A stretch of 64,000 bases of DNA from positions 1,550,001-1,614,000 of the forward strand of contig NZ_JASJOU010000001.1 in assembly GCF_030068605.1 (NCBI RefSeq), in the 5' to 3' direction. This document shows, piece by piece, positions 28,303 through 37,567 of this stretch. Below the pieces are notes generated by a model. That model saw only the letters and a list, made by a program, of their open reading frames with translations, did no database searches and was not told the DNA's origin. Origin of the DNA: Xanthocytophaga agilis (GTDB lineage Bacteria > Bacteroidota > Bacteroidia > Cytophagales > 172606-1). Position 1 is the stretch's first letter, and each line of letters starts with the position of its first letter. Position numbers and translations under genes: made by a program.

Positions 28303-30216
28303 ATGAAATCCATATCCCTTAGAACCTATGATAATCCTCAAAAAATAACCTTTGAAGAATTTAATCAGGAAAAGTATACACAGCTTACATATAATATCTC
28401 GTCCTATATTGATACTAAGTTTAAAGATTCGGATAAATGGGTGACATTACCAGAAATACTACAGGCAAATCCTCAGTTAGAATCTCTTGATATTTGGGGT
28501 TATAAGTCCCCAGACCTTGAGATTTCATTCAAGATAATGCCTAATCTCAAATCACTATCGTTTCGTTTTGATTCTTCACTTGTTCTTCCCAAAGATTGGG
28601 AAAATGCGACAAAACTGGAAAAACTTCAGTTATCTATACCTTTTGAAACAAAGGGAGTTGACAAATTTCCTGAGCAACTACAATACCTTCCCAATCTAAC
28701 CAGTCTGCAACCTCCCCAAACAGACAATTATGAATGGTGGAGTTCATTGGCGAAACTACCAGCACTGAAAATGCTAAATTTACAGTCCTATACAACTCTA
28801 CCCTTCTCTCTTGCCCGTATGCTGGAATTACTACATACATTTCCAGTATTGGAAGAAATAATAAACTTTTATCCCAAAAAGAGTGAGCCACTCACAGAAG
28901 TACTCTTAGGTCTGGATCGGTTCAAACATGTCGAACTCATATCCATGGTCTTTAAGGATATAACCAGTATCCCGTTATTCTTCAGTAAATTTAAGCAGGT
29001 AAGCTTTTTCAATTATCGGCATGTAGGTTATAAAGAAGTCAATAAATTTCGCGAGAAATACGCTACCCAACCACTATCCGACAGACACAGAGAGCTATTG
29101 TTTTTATGTAGCGTCAAAAGCTGGAATCGAGTCAAAACCTATACAACCAATCACTTACTCGAAAAACACAAGTCTACCGTTCCTGTTGTATTAATGGGTT
29201 ATGAAAAGCTGGCTTCTGCCAATAAAACCACATTAAAAACCAAACTTAAAGACACACAAATATCACTGGAAGAGAAGTCAGGAGGAGAACCTATCTATAT
29301 ACTGCATACAAAAAGTGATTGGAATGTATTGGAGCAAGTTATTCTGGAGGACAAAAGTTTTATTGTGGAAGAACACCTGACTGAGTTTTTGCATTATCTG
29401 GAAAAACCCTATTTGCTTGAAAATGATAATGAAGAACTCAACCAGAGTATCATCCGGCTACTGTGTTCCGGTGATGATGAAAATGTAAACCTGGCCTTTC
29501 AAATGGTGGAAAGTGGTGGCGCTCCTGTAGCTGTACAAAGTATGATTGCAGCCATTGCCATGACACATAAAGATACCAAAATCCGGAAGAGAGCCCGTCA
29601 GGTATATCAGAAAGTGGGTAGTGCAGCATTTGTACCTCTTATGGGTAAACCAAGTTATAAGGAGACAGACTTCAATCTACGTATCAGCACACACGAAAAT
29701 ATAAGCCGGACTGACTTTTTGCTGATGGTAGAATACCAGCACCATCTCAACCGTCACTATGGAAAAAACACAGGTAGTTTGTCTATAGACTGGCGACGTC
29801 TGGGACTAAAGGAAATTACAGAAAACATCCTTTTATTTCCTAACCTGAAAACACTCCACCTAAGTTCAAACCCCGAACTGGATCTTGAAAAGGTATTTTC
29901 CTTACTGGTACAGATCCCTACAATCGAGAGGCTATACCTTAACGGATGTAAGGGTACTCTTCCTGCCTCTCTTAGTCAGTTACAGTCATTGGTTGAACTA
30001 GATGTTTCCAGTAACTCTATGGAAGATTTTAGCATTCTTGCACAATTACCCAACCTGAAACGACTGACAATGAAAGGATGCAAAGTTAAAAACTGGGACT
30101 GGCTCCAACAATGTCCAAAACTGGAATGGATATGTGTGAATAGTGCGGACCAACAAAAAATACCACATCAGAGTGAACAAATGTATGGAGGAGATTTATT
30201 CCTGAAAATCCGGTAA
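28303..30216 (+). CDS. Divergent leucine-rich-repeat protein with BRCT-like segment, copy 4
   Basis: A 637-residue member of the same set with a different layout. Degenerate leucine-rich repeats cover residues 50-250. The BRCT-like segment is at about 292-367 (VVLMGYEKLASANKTTLKTK, YILHTKSDW, EHLTEFLHYL). The conserved helical block follows (SIIRLLCSGDDENVNLAFQM and GGAP). A second run of regular leucine-rich repeats closes the protein at about 497-626 (LKTLHLSSNPELDLEK, LVELDVSSNSMEDFS, LKRLTMKGCKVKNWD). It sits between the VWA-like and MoxR genes, 55 and 63 bases away, so it may be the subunit closest to the ATPase. That is inference. Confidence 0.83.
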   Translation: MKSISLRTYDNPQKITFEEFNQEKYTQLTYNISSYIDTKFKDSDKWVTLPEILQANPQLESLDIWGYKSPDLEISFKIMPNLKSLSFRFDSSLVLPKDWENATKLEKLQLSIPFETKGVDKFPEQLQYLPNLTSLQPPQTDNYEWWSSLAKLPALKMLNLQSYTTLPFSLARMLELLHTFPVLEEIINFYPKKSEPLTEVLLGLDRFKHVELISMVFKDITSIPLFFSKFKQVSFFNYRHVGYKEVNKFREKYATQPLSDRHRELLFLCSVKSWNRVKTYTTNHLLEKHKSTVPVVLMGYEKLASANKTTLKTKLKDTQISLEEKSGGEPIYILHTKSDWNVLEQVILEDKSFIVEEHLTEFLHYLEKPYLLENDNEELNQSIIRLLCSGDDENVNLAFQMVESGGAPVAVQSMIAAIAMTHKDTKIRKRARQVYQKVGSAAFVPLMGKPSYKETDFNLRISTHENISRTDFLLMVEYQHHLNRHYGKNTGSLSIDWRRLGLKEITENILLFPNLKTLHLSSNPELDLEKVFSLLVQIPTIERLYLNGCKGTLPASLSQLQSLVELDVSSNSMEDFSILAQLPNLKRLTMKGCKVKNWDWLQQCPKLEWICVNSADQQKIPHQSEQMYGGDLFLKIR

Positions 30217-30279
30217 CATATAATCCAATAATAAAATTTAAAAACTTAAAACAATCATTAGTTATAATTCAAACGCAGC

Positions 30280-31416
30280 ATGGCTAAAAACGACAATCCC
30301 AACAGTCAGAATTTTAATTACATCACCTACGGCTCCAAATGTAACAGTCTAGAGCTGGAAGGATTTCTGGAACATGTACTCAAGTATACATTTATCACAC
30401 CACCCAAACCCAATGAACCGCCAACACCTGTCTGTATCTGGGGACGGCATGGAGTTGGTAAAACACAGATTGTCCGAAATGTAGCAGATAAGCTAGGAGC
30501 TAATTTTGTCTATATAGCTCCTGCTCAGTTTGAAGAAATGGGTGACCTGGTAGGGATGCCTAAAATAGATGAAAACGGACAGCAAACCCATTTTATTCCT
30601 CCGGACTGGGTACCACGTACTGAAGGACCTGGAATATTCCTGATAGATGACGTAAACCGTGCCGACGACAGGATTTTGCGTGGTATCATGCAGCTGTTAC
30701 AAAACTATGAACTGGTAAGCTGGAAAATGCCTCCTAAGTGGCATATTGTCCTTACCGCTAACCCTGATGGGGGTGATTATTCTGTAACGTCTATGGATGA
30801 CGCCGTACTTACACGGATGTTGCACATCACTTTGCAGTTTGAAGTACAAAGCTGGGCACGTTGGGCAGAAGCAGCCAAAATCGACCCTCGGGGTATTAAC
30901 TTTATCCTAACGTATCCTGAAATGGTAACAGGAAACCGGACGACCCCACGGTCACTGGTACAGTTTTTCAGAGAAACCGAAAAAATAGAGGATCTGTCAG
31001 AAAATTTACCTTTGGTAAAAATGCTGGCGGATGCCTCACTGGACGAAGAAACAGCTGCTGCCTTTCTGAGCTTTGTGAAGCTACAACTTAACCAGTTGAT
31101 TAGTCCGGAAGAAATCATCAATGCCAAAAAATTTGATGGTATCGAAAAGCAGTTACGAGGACTTGTAGAACAAAAAACCAAACGACTGGATATCCTGTCT
31201 GTAATTTCTACCCGTCTTATCAACTATCTTATTGTTAACAATATCAGTATAGACAAGGCCCAAACGGATAATCTGAAGCTATTCCTGTTGCTGGAATTTA
31301 TCCCGAATGATATGCGCCTATTTATGGCTCAGGAGTTGGTTAATAGTAAAAATACATCTCTTAAAAAGCTACTAGCTATTCCTGAAATAGGTAAACTATT
31401 ATTGTCAAAAATGTAA
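30280..31416 (+). CDS. MoxR-family AAA+ ATPase
   Basis: A 378-residue AAA+ protein. Walker A is GRHGVGKTQ at about residue 57, Walker B is GIFLIDDVNRAD near residue 118, and sensor 1 is VLTANPDGGDYSVTSMDDAV near residue 160 with an arginine-rich TRML following. The C-terminal 150 residues form the helical lid. MoxR ATPases work with VWA-domain proteins as hexameric remodelling machines that mature or dismantle protein complexes. The VWA-like partner is encoded at 26883. It is the last gene of the array and is followed by a long hairpin. Confidence 0.92.
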   Translation: MAKNDNPNSQNFNYITYGSKCNSLELEGFLEHVLKYTFITPPKPNEPPTPVCIWGRHGVGKTQIVRNVADKLGANFVYIAPAQFEEMGDLVGMPKIDENGQQTHFIPPDWVPRTEGPGIFLIDDVNRADDRILRGIMQLLQNYELVSWKMPPKWHIVLTANPDGGDYSVTSMDDAVLTRMLHITLQFEVQSWARWAEAAKIDPRGINFILTYPEMVTGNRTTPRSLVQFFRETEKIEDLSENLPLVKMLADASLDEETAAAFLSFVKLQLNQLISPEEIINAKKFDGIEKQLRGLVEQKTKRLDILSVISTRLINYLIVNNISIDKAQTDNLKLFLLLEFIPNDMRLFMAQELVNSKNTSLKKLLAIPEIGKLLLSKM

Positions 31417-31440
31417 GAACTAAAGTATAAGTTTAGCTAA

Positions 31441-31519
31441 CATATAAAATCGGTGTTGAATTCTTTCGTGTATCAGTAAACTAACTATATATAAAAGGAT
31501 TCAATGCTGATTTTATATG
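31441..31519 (+). terminator. Long imperfect hairpin closing the LRR/MoxR array
   Basis: The arms 31441-31465 and 31495-31519 pair over 25 positions with about three mismatches, around a 29-base loop. They start 25 bases after the stop of the MoxR gene. There is no clean T-run, so termination or transcript protection are both possible. The remainder of the 31417-31899 gap shows no gene. Confidence 0.6.
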
Positions 31520-31899
31520 TACTATGTATTTAGTAAGAAATATATCATAGACCTCAATTTCAGCTTTTCATGGAAGGCCATAGTAAAACCTAGCAATCTT
31601 TTGTATATTTCACGCAGATCTTAATCTACAGACAAAGGTCTTTTATGACCAGGAAGAGTATTCATTTAATTTGTATTCTATATAGTATTTTCCTTCACTT
31701 TGGTTGTATATAAACAATCAGCACTGAAAAATGTATAGAATACTAAATCTAACAGATTAATTTCTACGTAGATAGTAAGACAATCATGCGTTCAGAACCA
31801 CCTATTCTTCCTTTATCCAATCAGCAAAATTTAACCTAATTTTACGAAACCAAACTTAGTTGATTTCACTTCCGGGATCAAGCTGCTTATTTCCGTATA

Positions 31900-33156
31900 A
31901 TGAAAATTTTACACTTTAATCAAAGAGATGATGGAGGGGCAGGCCGGGCAATGCTTCGCTTGCATCAGGGACTACGAGCTGACAAAGTTGAATCATCTGC
32001 TTTTGTGCAGGTAAAAACATCTGATGATGAATTTATATTCACACCCGATGGCTTTCTAGGAAAGCTATCAGCTAAACTTAAACTGAGCGAACACATTTCC
32101 CATCTTCCACTGCGATTATACAAACAAAGAACTAGTGGGGCATTCTCCCCTCCTTTTGCACTTCAGTCATTTACAGACATAGTGCACAAACTCAACCCGG
32201 ATATCATCCACTTACACTGGATCAATCACGGGTTTCTGGATCTCAAAGCATTACAGGCTTTTCGTAAACCGATTGTCTGGACACTCCATGATATGTGGCC
32301 TTTTACAGGAGGTTGTCATTATAGTAATAATTGTGACAGATATAAACATACTTGTGGAGCTTGTACAGTACTAGGGAGTACAAAAGAAAAGGATCTATCA
32401 CATTACATCTGGAAACGAAAAAATAAGTATTGGAAAGATCTTACTCTGTCAGTGGTGGCTCCCAGTACCTGGATGGCAAACTGTGCACGCGAAAGTTCGT
32501 TATTCCGAAATGTTCCAATCCAGCAAATTTCCAATGGTCTGGATATGAACCAATACAGGCCTATTGATAAGCAATCAGCGCGTCAGCTACTGAATCTACC
32601 CCAAGACAAATATTTACTCTTGTTTGGAGCTGCCAATATTGAAGATACACGCAAAGGCCTACATCTGTTACTCCCTGCCCTCCAACAACTGCATGAAAGT
32701 GAGCTCAATGATAAAATTGAATTACTTGTATTTGGAGCAACCTCTTTTCAGCAAATGGAGGAAACAGAATTTCCTATCAACTCATTGGGACGTTTTGCAG
32801 ATAATCTGTCATTATCTCTTGTTTACTCTGCTGCCGATGTCTTTATTGCTCCTTCACTGGAAGACAATCTTCCCAACACCCTGGTTGAGTCACTGGCTTG
32901 TGGTACACCAACAGTAGCCTTTAATATTGGTGGTATTCCTGATATTATTGACCATCAGCAAAATGGCTACCTGGCCACACCCTTTAAACCAGCTTCTCTG
33001 GCAGAAGGAATCAAATGGATATTGAAATCTCCAGATAAACAGCTTTTGCGTGAAGCAGCACGTCAAAAAGCCGAATATTCCTTTTCATTAGATTCCCAAA
33101 CAAAGCATTATCAGAGATTATATGAAAGTATATTGTCCGGCGTTACTATTCAATAA
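31900..33156 (+). CDS. Glycosyltransferase family 4 protein
   Basis: A 418-residue retaining glycosyltransferase of GT-B fold. The N-terminal acceptor-side motif is NQRDDGGAGRAMLRLHQGL, and INWH-like HLHWINHGF lies near residue 105. The nucleotide-sugar site is in the C-terminal half: FGAANIEDTRKGLHLLLPAL, then the family EX7E-type segment APSLEDNLPNTLVESLACG near residue 320. It would add a sugar to a polysaccharide or glycan intermediate at the cytoplasmic face. No other polysaccharide gene is adjacent, so the product is unknown. Confidence 0.9.
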   Translation: MKILHFNQRDDGGAGRAMLRLHQGLRADKVESSAFVQVKTSDDEFIFTPDGFLGKLSAKLKLSEHISHLPLRLYKQRTSGAFSPPFALQSFTDIVHKLNPDIIHLHWINHGFLDLKALQAFRKPIVWTLHDMWPFTGGCHYSNNCDRYKHTCGACTVLGSTKEKDLSHYIWKRKNKYWKDLTLSVVAPSTWMANCARESSLFRNVPIQQISNGLDMNQYRPIDKQSARQLLNLPQDKYLLLFGAANIEDTRKGLHLLLPALQQLHESELNDKIELLVFGATSFQQMEETEFPINSLGRFADNLSLSLVYSAADVFIAPSLEDNLPNTLVESLACGTPTVAFNIGGIPDIIDHQQNGYLATPFKPASLAEGIKWILKSPDKQLLREAARQKAEYSFSLDSQTKHYQRLYESILSGVTIQ

Positions 33157-33234
33157 CATGTGTCACCCTCAACTCTCTTTGTAGCTTATTTTTGTAGATT
33201 GCCTTTTATCAAATTTCAGAATGGCCTCTGTCTG

Positions 33235-34332
33235 TTATACAAGAGTAAAAGAAGATATAGCCATTTCCACTCCATTAATAATCACAGATACTTGATGCAT
33301 TCCAGCATAAAATACCCTTGTGGTAATAGGTTTGAAGGAGTGGCGTTTGACCACAGTAATTGATTCTCCAGCTTTATATTCTCTTTCACTGATTTTAAAA
33401 ACTTTTCTATTCAGACTTCCATTTGCTTTTAGATAGTAAATACCATATTCTAAGCGGACTATCTGGCTTTGTGTATGCGTATTAGTAACCACCATAGCAA
33501 ATTCCAGTGTATCGCCCATTTTTACTTTCGTCGTACGAATTTCAAAACCCTTTACTGAAATGAAACTACTCTGTAAGCCGTAATACGATAATACCTCTGT
33601 ATGCCCCTGTTTTAGTAAAGTTCTGCATCCATGCTTGATAATAGCATCTGTCTCTTTGCTGTGGCCTTTCCACTTATGTGCAATCTCCAGTACCACAGCC
33701 GGATTATCTTTTGCAATATCATTCAAATTATTAGCTACACTACGTCTTACCCATTCGGACGGGTCATTTTTCAGATTCTCGAGTAATGGCAAGATAGGCA
33801 AAGGATCTTTTTTCAGGGATGGAATAGCAATTCCCCAGGGCAAACGCGGACGACTCCCCTCACTGGCTAGCCGCCGCACTTTATGATTGGGATGTAAAGA
33901 CCACTTAGTCATTTCGTGAATCATATCAGTGCCATATTTCAGTAAAAAGGGACGTACAGCAAATTCACAACTCACAAATTGGGTCAGCCTTTCCAGCACA
34001 GGTACTGCTACAGCCAGATCCTCCAATCCATAGAGAGCTACATATTCTGGTAAAAACACAAAAGCTAATCCATCTTCTCCCCATCCCTGCTCCAACAAAG
34101 CATCTACAGTTTTTAACAACAGTGGTGCAGCTTCTGGAAAAGCTGCAGGCAAAAAATGATGAAACACCTTTGTTGTATGTAACATCCGCTCCTTCCATTC
34201 CATGTTTGTGAAGGATTCTGTCAAGATCATCTTAACAAAAGTATCCTTCTCAAAGAATGGAATGACAGGAGTCACAACATCAGCAAAACGATTATAAAAA
34301 GCAGGTGTATAAATATCTTTGATCAGACTCAT
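33235..34332 (-). CDS. DNA alkylation repair (AlkD-like) HEAT-repeat protein
   Basis: A 365-residue protein. Residues 1-240 are helical HEAT-like repeats with the AlkD family core MTKWSLHPNHKVRRLASEG, RPRLPWG and NDPSEWVRRSVANNLNDIAK, the last holding the conserved Trp/Arg pair near residue 190. AlkD-type glycosylases excise alkylated purines. Residues 255-365 are an added beta-rich domain (FEIRTTKVKMGDTLEFAMVV ... VFYAGMHQVSVIINGVEM), seen in some bacterial members and of unknown role. It is convergent with the glycosyltransferase gene, 78 bases apart. Confidence 0.87.
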   Translation of the reverse strand: MSLIKDIYTPAFYNRFADVVTPVIPFFEKDTFVKMILTESFTNMEWKERMLHTTKVFHHFLPAAFPEAAPLLLKTVDALLEQGWGEDGLAFVFLPEYVALYGLEDLAVAVPVLERLTQFVSCEFAVRPFLLKYGTDMIHEMTKWSLHPNHKVRRLASEGSRPRLPWGIAIPSLKKDPLPILPLLENLKNDPSEWVRRSVANNLNDIAKDNPAVVLEIAHKWKGHSKETDAIIKHGCRTLLKQGHTEVLSYYGLQSSFISVKGFEIRTTKVKMGDTLEFAMVVTNTHTQSQIVRLEYGIYYLKANGSLNRKVFKISEREYKAGESITVVKRHSFKPITTRVFYAGMHQVSVIINGVEMAISSFTLV

Positions 34333-34465
34333 ATTTTTGTTGCTTTAGTAGCCAGAGCTACATTTACCGATTATTGGAATAGAACCTTTGCTCGGCAAAC
34401 ATACACAGAAACAACACATAAGCCATCCCAAACTTGAGGAAAAGAGTTTGCAGTCTTTCTTGTTA

Positions 34466-34524
34466 GTGGTGTTATTACTAACACCCCATTTCCTACTGTT
34501 CAGGTTGGTACTACTACCAACCTG
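34466..34524 (-). terminator. Two hairpins after the bestrophin-like gene
   Basis: A perfect 10-base-pair stem with a four-base loop (CAGGTTGGTA-CTAC-TACCAACCTG, 34501-34524) lies 15 bases past the stop at 34539 on the reverse strand. A second hairpin, GGTGTTA-TTAC-TAACACC, starts near 34466. Neither has a long T-run. They probably separate the bestrophin gene from the downstream repair gene. Confidence 0.5.
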
Positions 34525-34538
34525 GATAAGAAAACCTC

Positions 34539-35522
34539 TTAAATCAATACATTATCAACAGGCTCTGCAGGTGCTGGCAAATTTTTCTCCTGAAGAAAAC
34601 CTAACAGGTTTCGTTCAATAGTGGTACATAAAGCTGACAAAGGCAAATGATGAGGCTCTGTTCCAAATGGATCTTCGATCTCTTCTCCAATGGCATCCAA
34701 TCCAAAAAAGGCTAGTGACACAAGAAACACCACTAGAGGTGTCAGTACTCCTGCAGTATCGACAATCCCGAAAGGAAGGAAGAAACAGAAGAATGCAACA
34801 ATCCGGTGACCGAGTATGACATAGGTAACAGGAAACGGAGTGTTTTTGATTCGTTCGCAACCACCTTGTATAGCCGTTATCTCTGTAAGACTCGCTTCCA
34901 GTACAGGCAGGTGAAAATCATGTATCCATCCCTTTTGCCAGGCATGTTGAATCTTTTCACCCATTCGTTGTAAAAGTCCTAACGTCACATTAGGTTGTTC
35001 ATTAAGCCAATTCAGATCCTGTTTGGAAAGATATTTTTTCAACTCTTCATCCGGTGTTGTATCACGTAGCAAATGACGTAGTGAGTGTACGTGCGCAATG
35101 ATCATCCGTACGAGTTCCTGTTGAAAAGCCATATAAGGCTCAGGTACTGCGACTCCATCTTTCCCCAGTTTATCCAGCTCTCTTTCCTGCAATGAAGCAG
35201 GTTGCTTCACAACAAGCGTTATAATCTGCCGCGCAAAACTACGACTCACATTGACCAGTTGTCCCCAGAGAATACGTCCTTCCCAAAAACGATCATAAGC
35301 AGTATTATTTCGAAACCCCAGGAAAATACTAATCGCAACCCCCATAATTGTAAAGGGTATAGCTGTAAGTGTATAGGTCTTCACATCTGTCATAACTTCG
35401 ATGACAGTTACTATAATAGCAACGCCTGTAGCAGCCAGTATACGTTCTCCGGATCTTTGCAGGCTGGTATGTCGAAAAGTAAAAAGAAGTTTGGACCAGG
35501 GAAACTTTTGTTTTAGAATCAT
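34539..35522 (-). CDS. Bestrophin-family membrane channel protein
   Basis: A 327-residue bestrophin-like protein. Family marks are the early PWSKLLFTFRHTS segment, AIPFTIMGVAISIFLGFRNN near residue 65 and AYDRFWEGRILWGQLVNVSR just after it. Helices near residues 35-80 and 230-280 are hydrophobic (VAFFCFFLPFGIVDTAGVLTP). Bacterial bestrophins form pentameric ion channels, cation- or anion-selective. I chose the ATG at 35522 because the 29 residues from an upstream in-frame ATG (35609) do not resemble the family. It is divergent from the outer-membrane protein gene. Confidence 0.87.
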   Translation of the reverse strand: MILKQKFPWSKLLFTFRHTSLQRSGERILAATGVAIIVTVIEVMTDVKTYTLTAIPFTIMGVAISIFLGFRNNTAYDRFWEGRILWGQLVNVSRSFARQIITLVVKQPASLQERELDKLGKDGVAVPEPYMAFQQELVRMIIAHVHSLRHLLRDTTPDEELKKYLSKQDLNWLNEQPNVTLGLLQRMGEKIQHAWQKGWIHDFHLPVLEASLTEITAIQGGCERIKNTPFPVTYVILGHRIVAFFCFFLPFGIVDTAGVLTPLVVFLVSLAFFGLDAIGEEIEDPFGTEPHHLPLSALCTTIERNLLGFLQEKNLPAPAEPVDNVLI

Positions 35523-35895
35523 GGTAAGAATGTATAGTTTATCAAGCTTTATAAATGGGTATATTTCTGATATGCACATATGACAGTCCGCTTGAAAATG
35601 GTTATCCATCTTTCAAGCAACTACATTATACACTTTGGGGTACTATTCAGTTAGGGTTTAAGCATAAAGGACGTAGAAGTCAAAAGTAAAATAATGTGCC
35701 TCTTCAGACTAACTAGCCTGACAATCCTTATGCTAGTTGCGATGTGGTACGATTTTCGTACAAGTCTGAAGGGAGACAGATAGTAGATTATCTACAAAAT
35801 CAGATACTTTCATGTAGATATATCTGAAGAGTATACATAAAGCTACAAATGAAAGAAAGAGAAAAATAGCCTCATCGTAAATCATACAGGAAGTC
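35523..35895. other. Divergent intergenic region, no gene seen
   Basis: This 373-base stretch separates two divergent genes and must hold both promoters. No hairpin with a T-run, RNA gene or open frame of note was found. Confidence 0.5.
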
Positions 35896-37053
35896 ATGAA
35901 AAAGGGTAAAAGATGTATCTTTTTGCTACTAGTATTTTTGCTATCACTGGGTAATAAAATCGCCTATACCCAACCCCACCAGAAACCCGGTTTCATCTCC
36001 CGTTACTGGAATAAACTTGTCAATGATACAAGTGCAAATGCCAAGTCTCAGTTTTTAGTTTATCCAACGCTGGCCTATGCACCCGAAACCAGCTGGGAGT
36101 TTGGGTTAAGCAGTCTCTATGTATTTTACGCCAAAGGAGATACGAACAATCGTTTAAGTGAAATCAATGGCTTTACGTTTCTTACTTTAAAACGACAATA
36201 TGGCTTTTGGTTTGATCATGCATTATACTCTCACGAGAACAAATGGTTTTCGCTAGGTCGGCTGCGTCTCCAAAGTTTTCCTCTTCTTTACCATGGTATT
36301 GGTCCCGACTCTCCTGAAGAACATCTGGCCCAGGTCAATGCCAATCTGCTTCAGATTAGAGAAAGAGTGCTACGCAAGATATATCCGAGCCTTTACTTTG
36401 GACTGGAAGTTGACTATCAGCGATTAAGTTCTGTTGAGTTTGAACTCAATACAGATGAACCTATCGACCATCCGCCAGGGAGTACTGGCTCTGCCAATCT
36501 GGGAGTTGGTTTGGGAATCTTATATGATAACCGTCACAATGTATTGAATGTCCGTAAAGGGTTCTTTTCAGAACTTTCACTCCTGAATTATGACAAAAAC
36601 CGTGGAAGCGACTTTTCGTTTACCTCTGTCATTTCTGACACTCGCATCTATCGTCCTATTAACAAACGGGATGTACTGGCAGCTCAGGTATTCGGACAAT
36701 TTAACTTTGGTAATCCACCTTTTAATCAGCTTTCACTATTAGGTGGCGAAAGCATCATGCGTGGATATTATTTGGGTCGGTTCAGAGACAATAATCAGAT
36801 TGCAGCTCAAGTCGAATATCGCTTTCTGCCTTTACCCCTGGGATTTACCAAACGAGTAGGCGCTGCTGTATTTGCAGGAAGTGGGACTGTATTTAACAGC
36901 GTTCGCACCTTACAATTTCATGATTTTGTATGGTCAGCAGGTGCAGGCCTTCGTTTCCTTATCTTTCCTAAGAAAGATATATTCACCCGATTGGATGTAG
37001 CCTTTACTCAGGAAGGTCCTGGTTTCTATATATTTATCGGAGAAGCATTCTAA
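35896..37053 (+). CDS. BamA/TamA-type outer-membrane beta-barrel protein
   Basis: A 385-residue exported protein with an N-terminal signal (CIFLLLVFLLSLGNKIAYTQ). The rest alternates polar and hydrophobic residues as in outer-membrane strands and ends in phenylalanine (YIFIGEAF), the usual insertion signal. The C-terminal half carries the surface-antigen pattern LGGESIMRGYYLGRFRDNNQ, then AAQVEYRFLPLPLGF, corresponding to the VRGF/Y loop of the BamA superfamily. No POTRA domains are present, so it is a barrel-only member. Its role in membrane biogenesis is unproven. Confidence 0.85.
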   Translation: MKKGKRCIFLLLVFLLSLGNKIAYTQPHQKPGFISRYWNKLVNDTSANAKSQFLVYPTLAYAPETSWEFGLSSLYVFYAKGDTNNRLSEINGFTFLTLKRQYGFWFDHALYSHENKWFSLGRLRLQSFPLLYHGIGPDSPEEHLAQVNANLLQIRERVLRKIYPSLYFGLEVDYQRLSSVEFELNTDEPIDHPPGSTGSANLGVGLGILYDNRHNVLNVRKGFFSELSLLNYDKNRGSDFSFTSVISDTRIYRPINKRDVLAAQVFGQFNFGNPPFNQLSLLGGESIMRGYYLGRFRDNNQIAAQVEYRFLPLPLGFTKRVGAAVFAGSGTVFNSVRTLQFHDFVWSAGAGLRFLIFPKKDIFTRLDVAFTQEGPGFYIFIGEAF

Positions 37054-37099
37054 CAGAATCAGAATTGTAACATTTTCGGTTAGCATGCAGCATCAAACA

Positions 37100-37567
37100 T
37101 TACAATTGTTTCTCAAGCATAATCATATGTTTGCATAGAATTCCATTTTCATAGATTGGTGCCGGATAATTGTCAACAAAAAAGTTTTTCCGGATTCCAG
37201 TTATTTCAAACCCTACTTTTTGATATAGATATAGTTGTTTAATTGCCCCATTGGCAGTTCCAATAACTAATGTTTTAAATCCTTTTTCTTTAGCTCGTTG
37301 GGTTGCTTCGTTTAATAAGTGAGTACCAATACCCAATCCCTGATAGTCCTTATGCACTGCAATATTTTTGATCTCTATTGCCTTAGCATCTAGGATGTAA
37401 AGAATGTATACTCCAATAATTTGGGAATTGTGTTCAAAAACATATATTTCCCCTCCCTTTACATAGGAATCTATGATTTCTATGGTCTCATCTGCTAGAA
37501 GCAGTAACTCATAGGGAATTTGCTCCTCTTTTTCCAACAGTCGGGTTTGTGTATAGTTTAAAGTCAT
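37100..37567 (-). CDS. GNAT-family N-acetyltransferase
   Basis: A 155-residue acetyltransferase. The acetyl-CoA loop is IAVHKDYQGLGIGTHLLNEA near residue 75, matching the Q/RxxGxG/A signature, preceded by the beta4 strand KAIEIKNIAVH. The C-terminal part KQLYLYQKVGFEITGIRKNF is the usual beta6-alpha4 segment of the fold. The acceptor substrate is unknown. It is transcribed alone, convergent with the barrel protein gene. Confidence 0.9.
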   Translation of the reverse strand: MTLNYTQTRLLEKEEQIPYELLLLADETIEIIDSYVKGGEIYVFEHNSQIIGVYILYILDAKAIEIKNIAVHKDYQGLGIGTHLLNEATQRAKEKGFKTLVIGTANGAIKQLYLYQKVGFEITGIRKNFFVDNYPAPIYENGILCKHMIMLEKQL

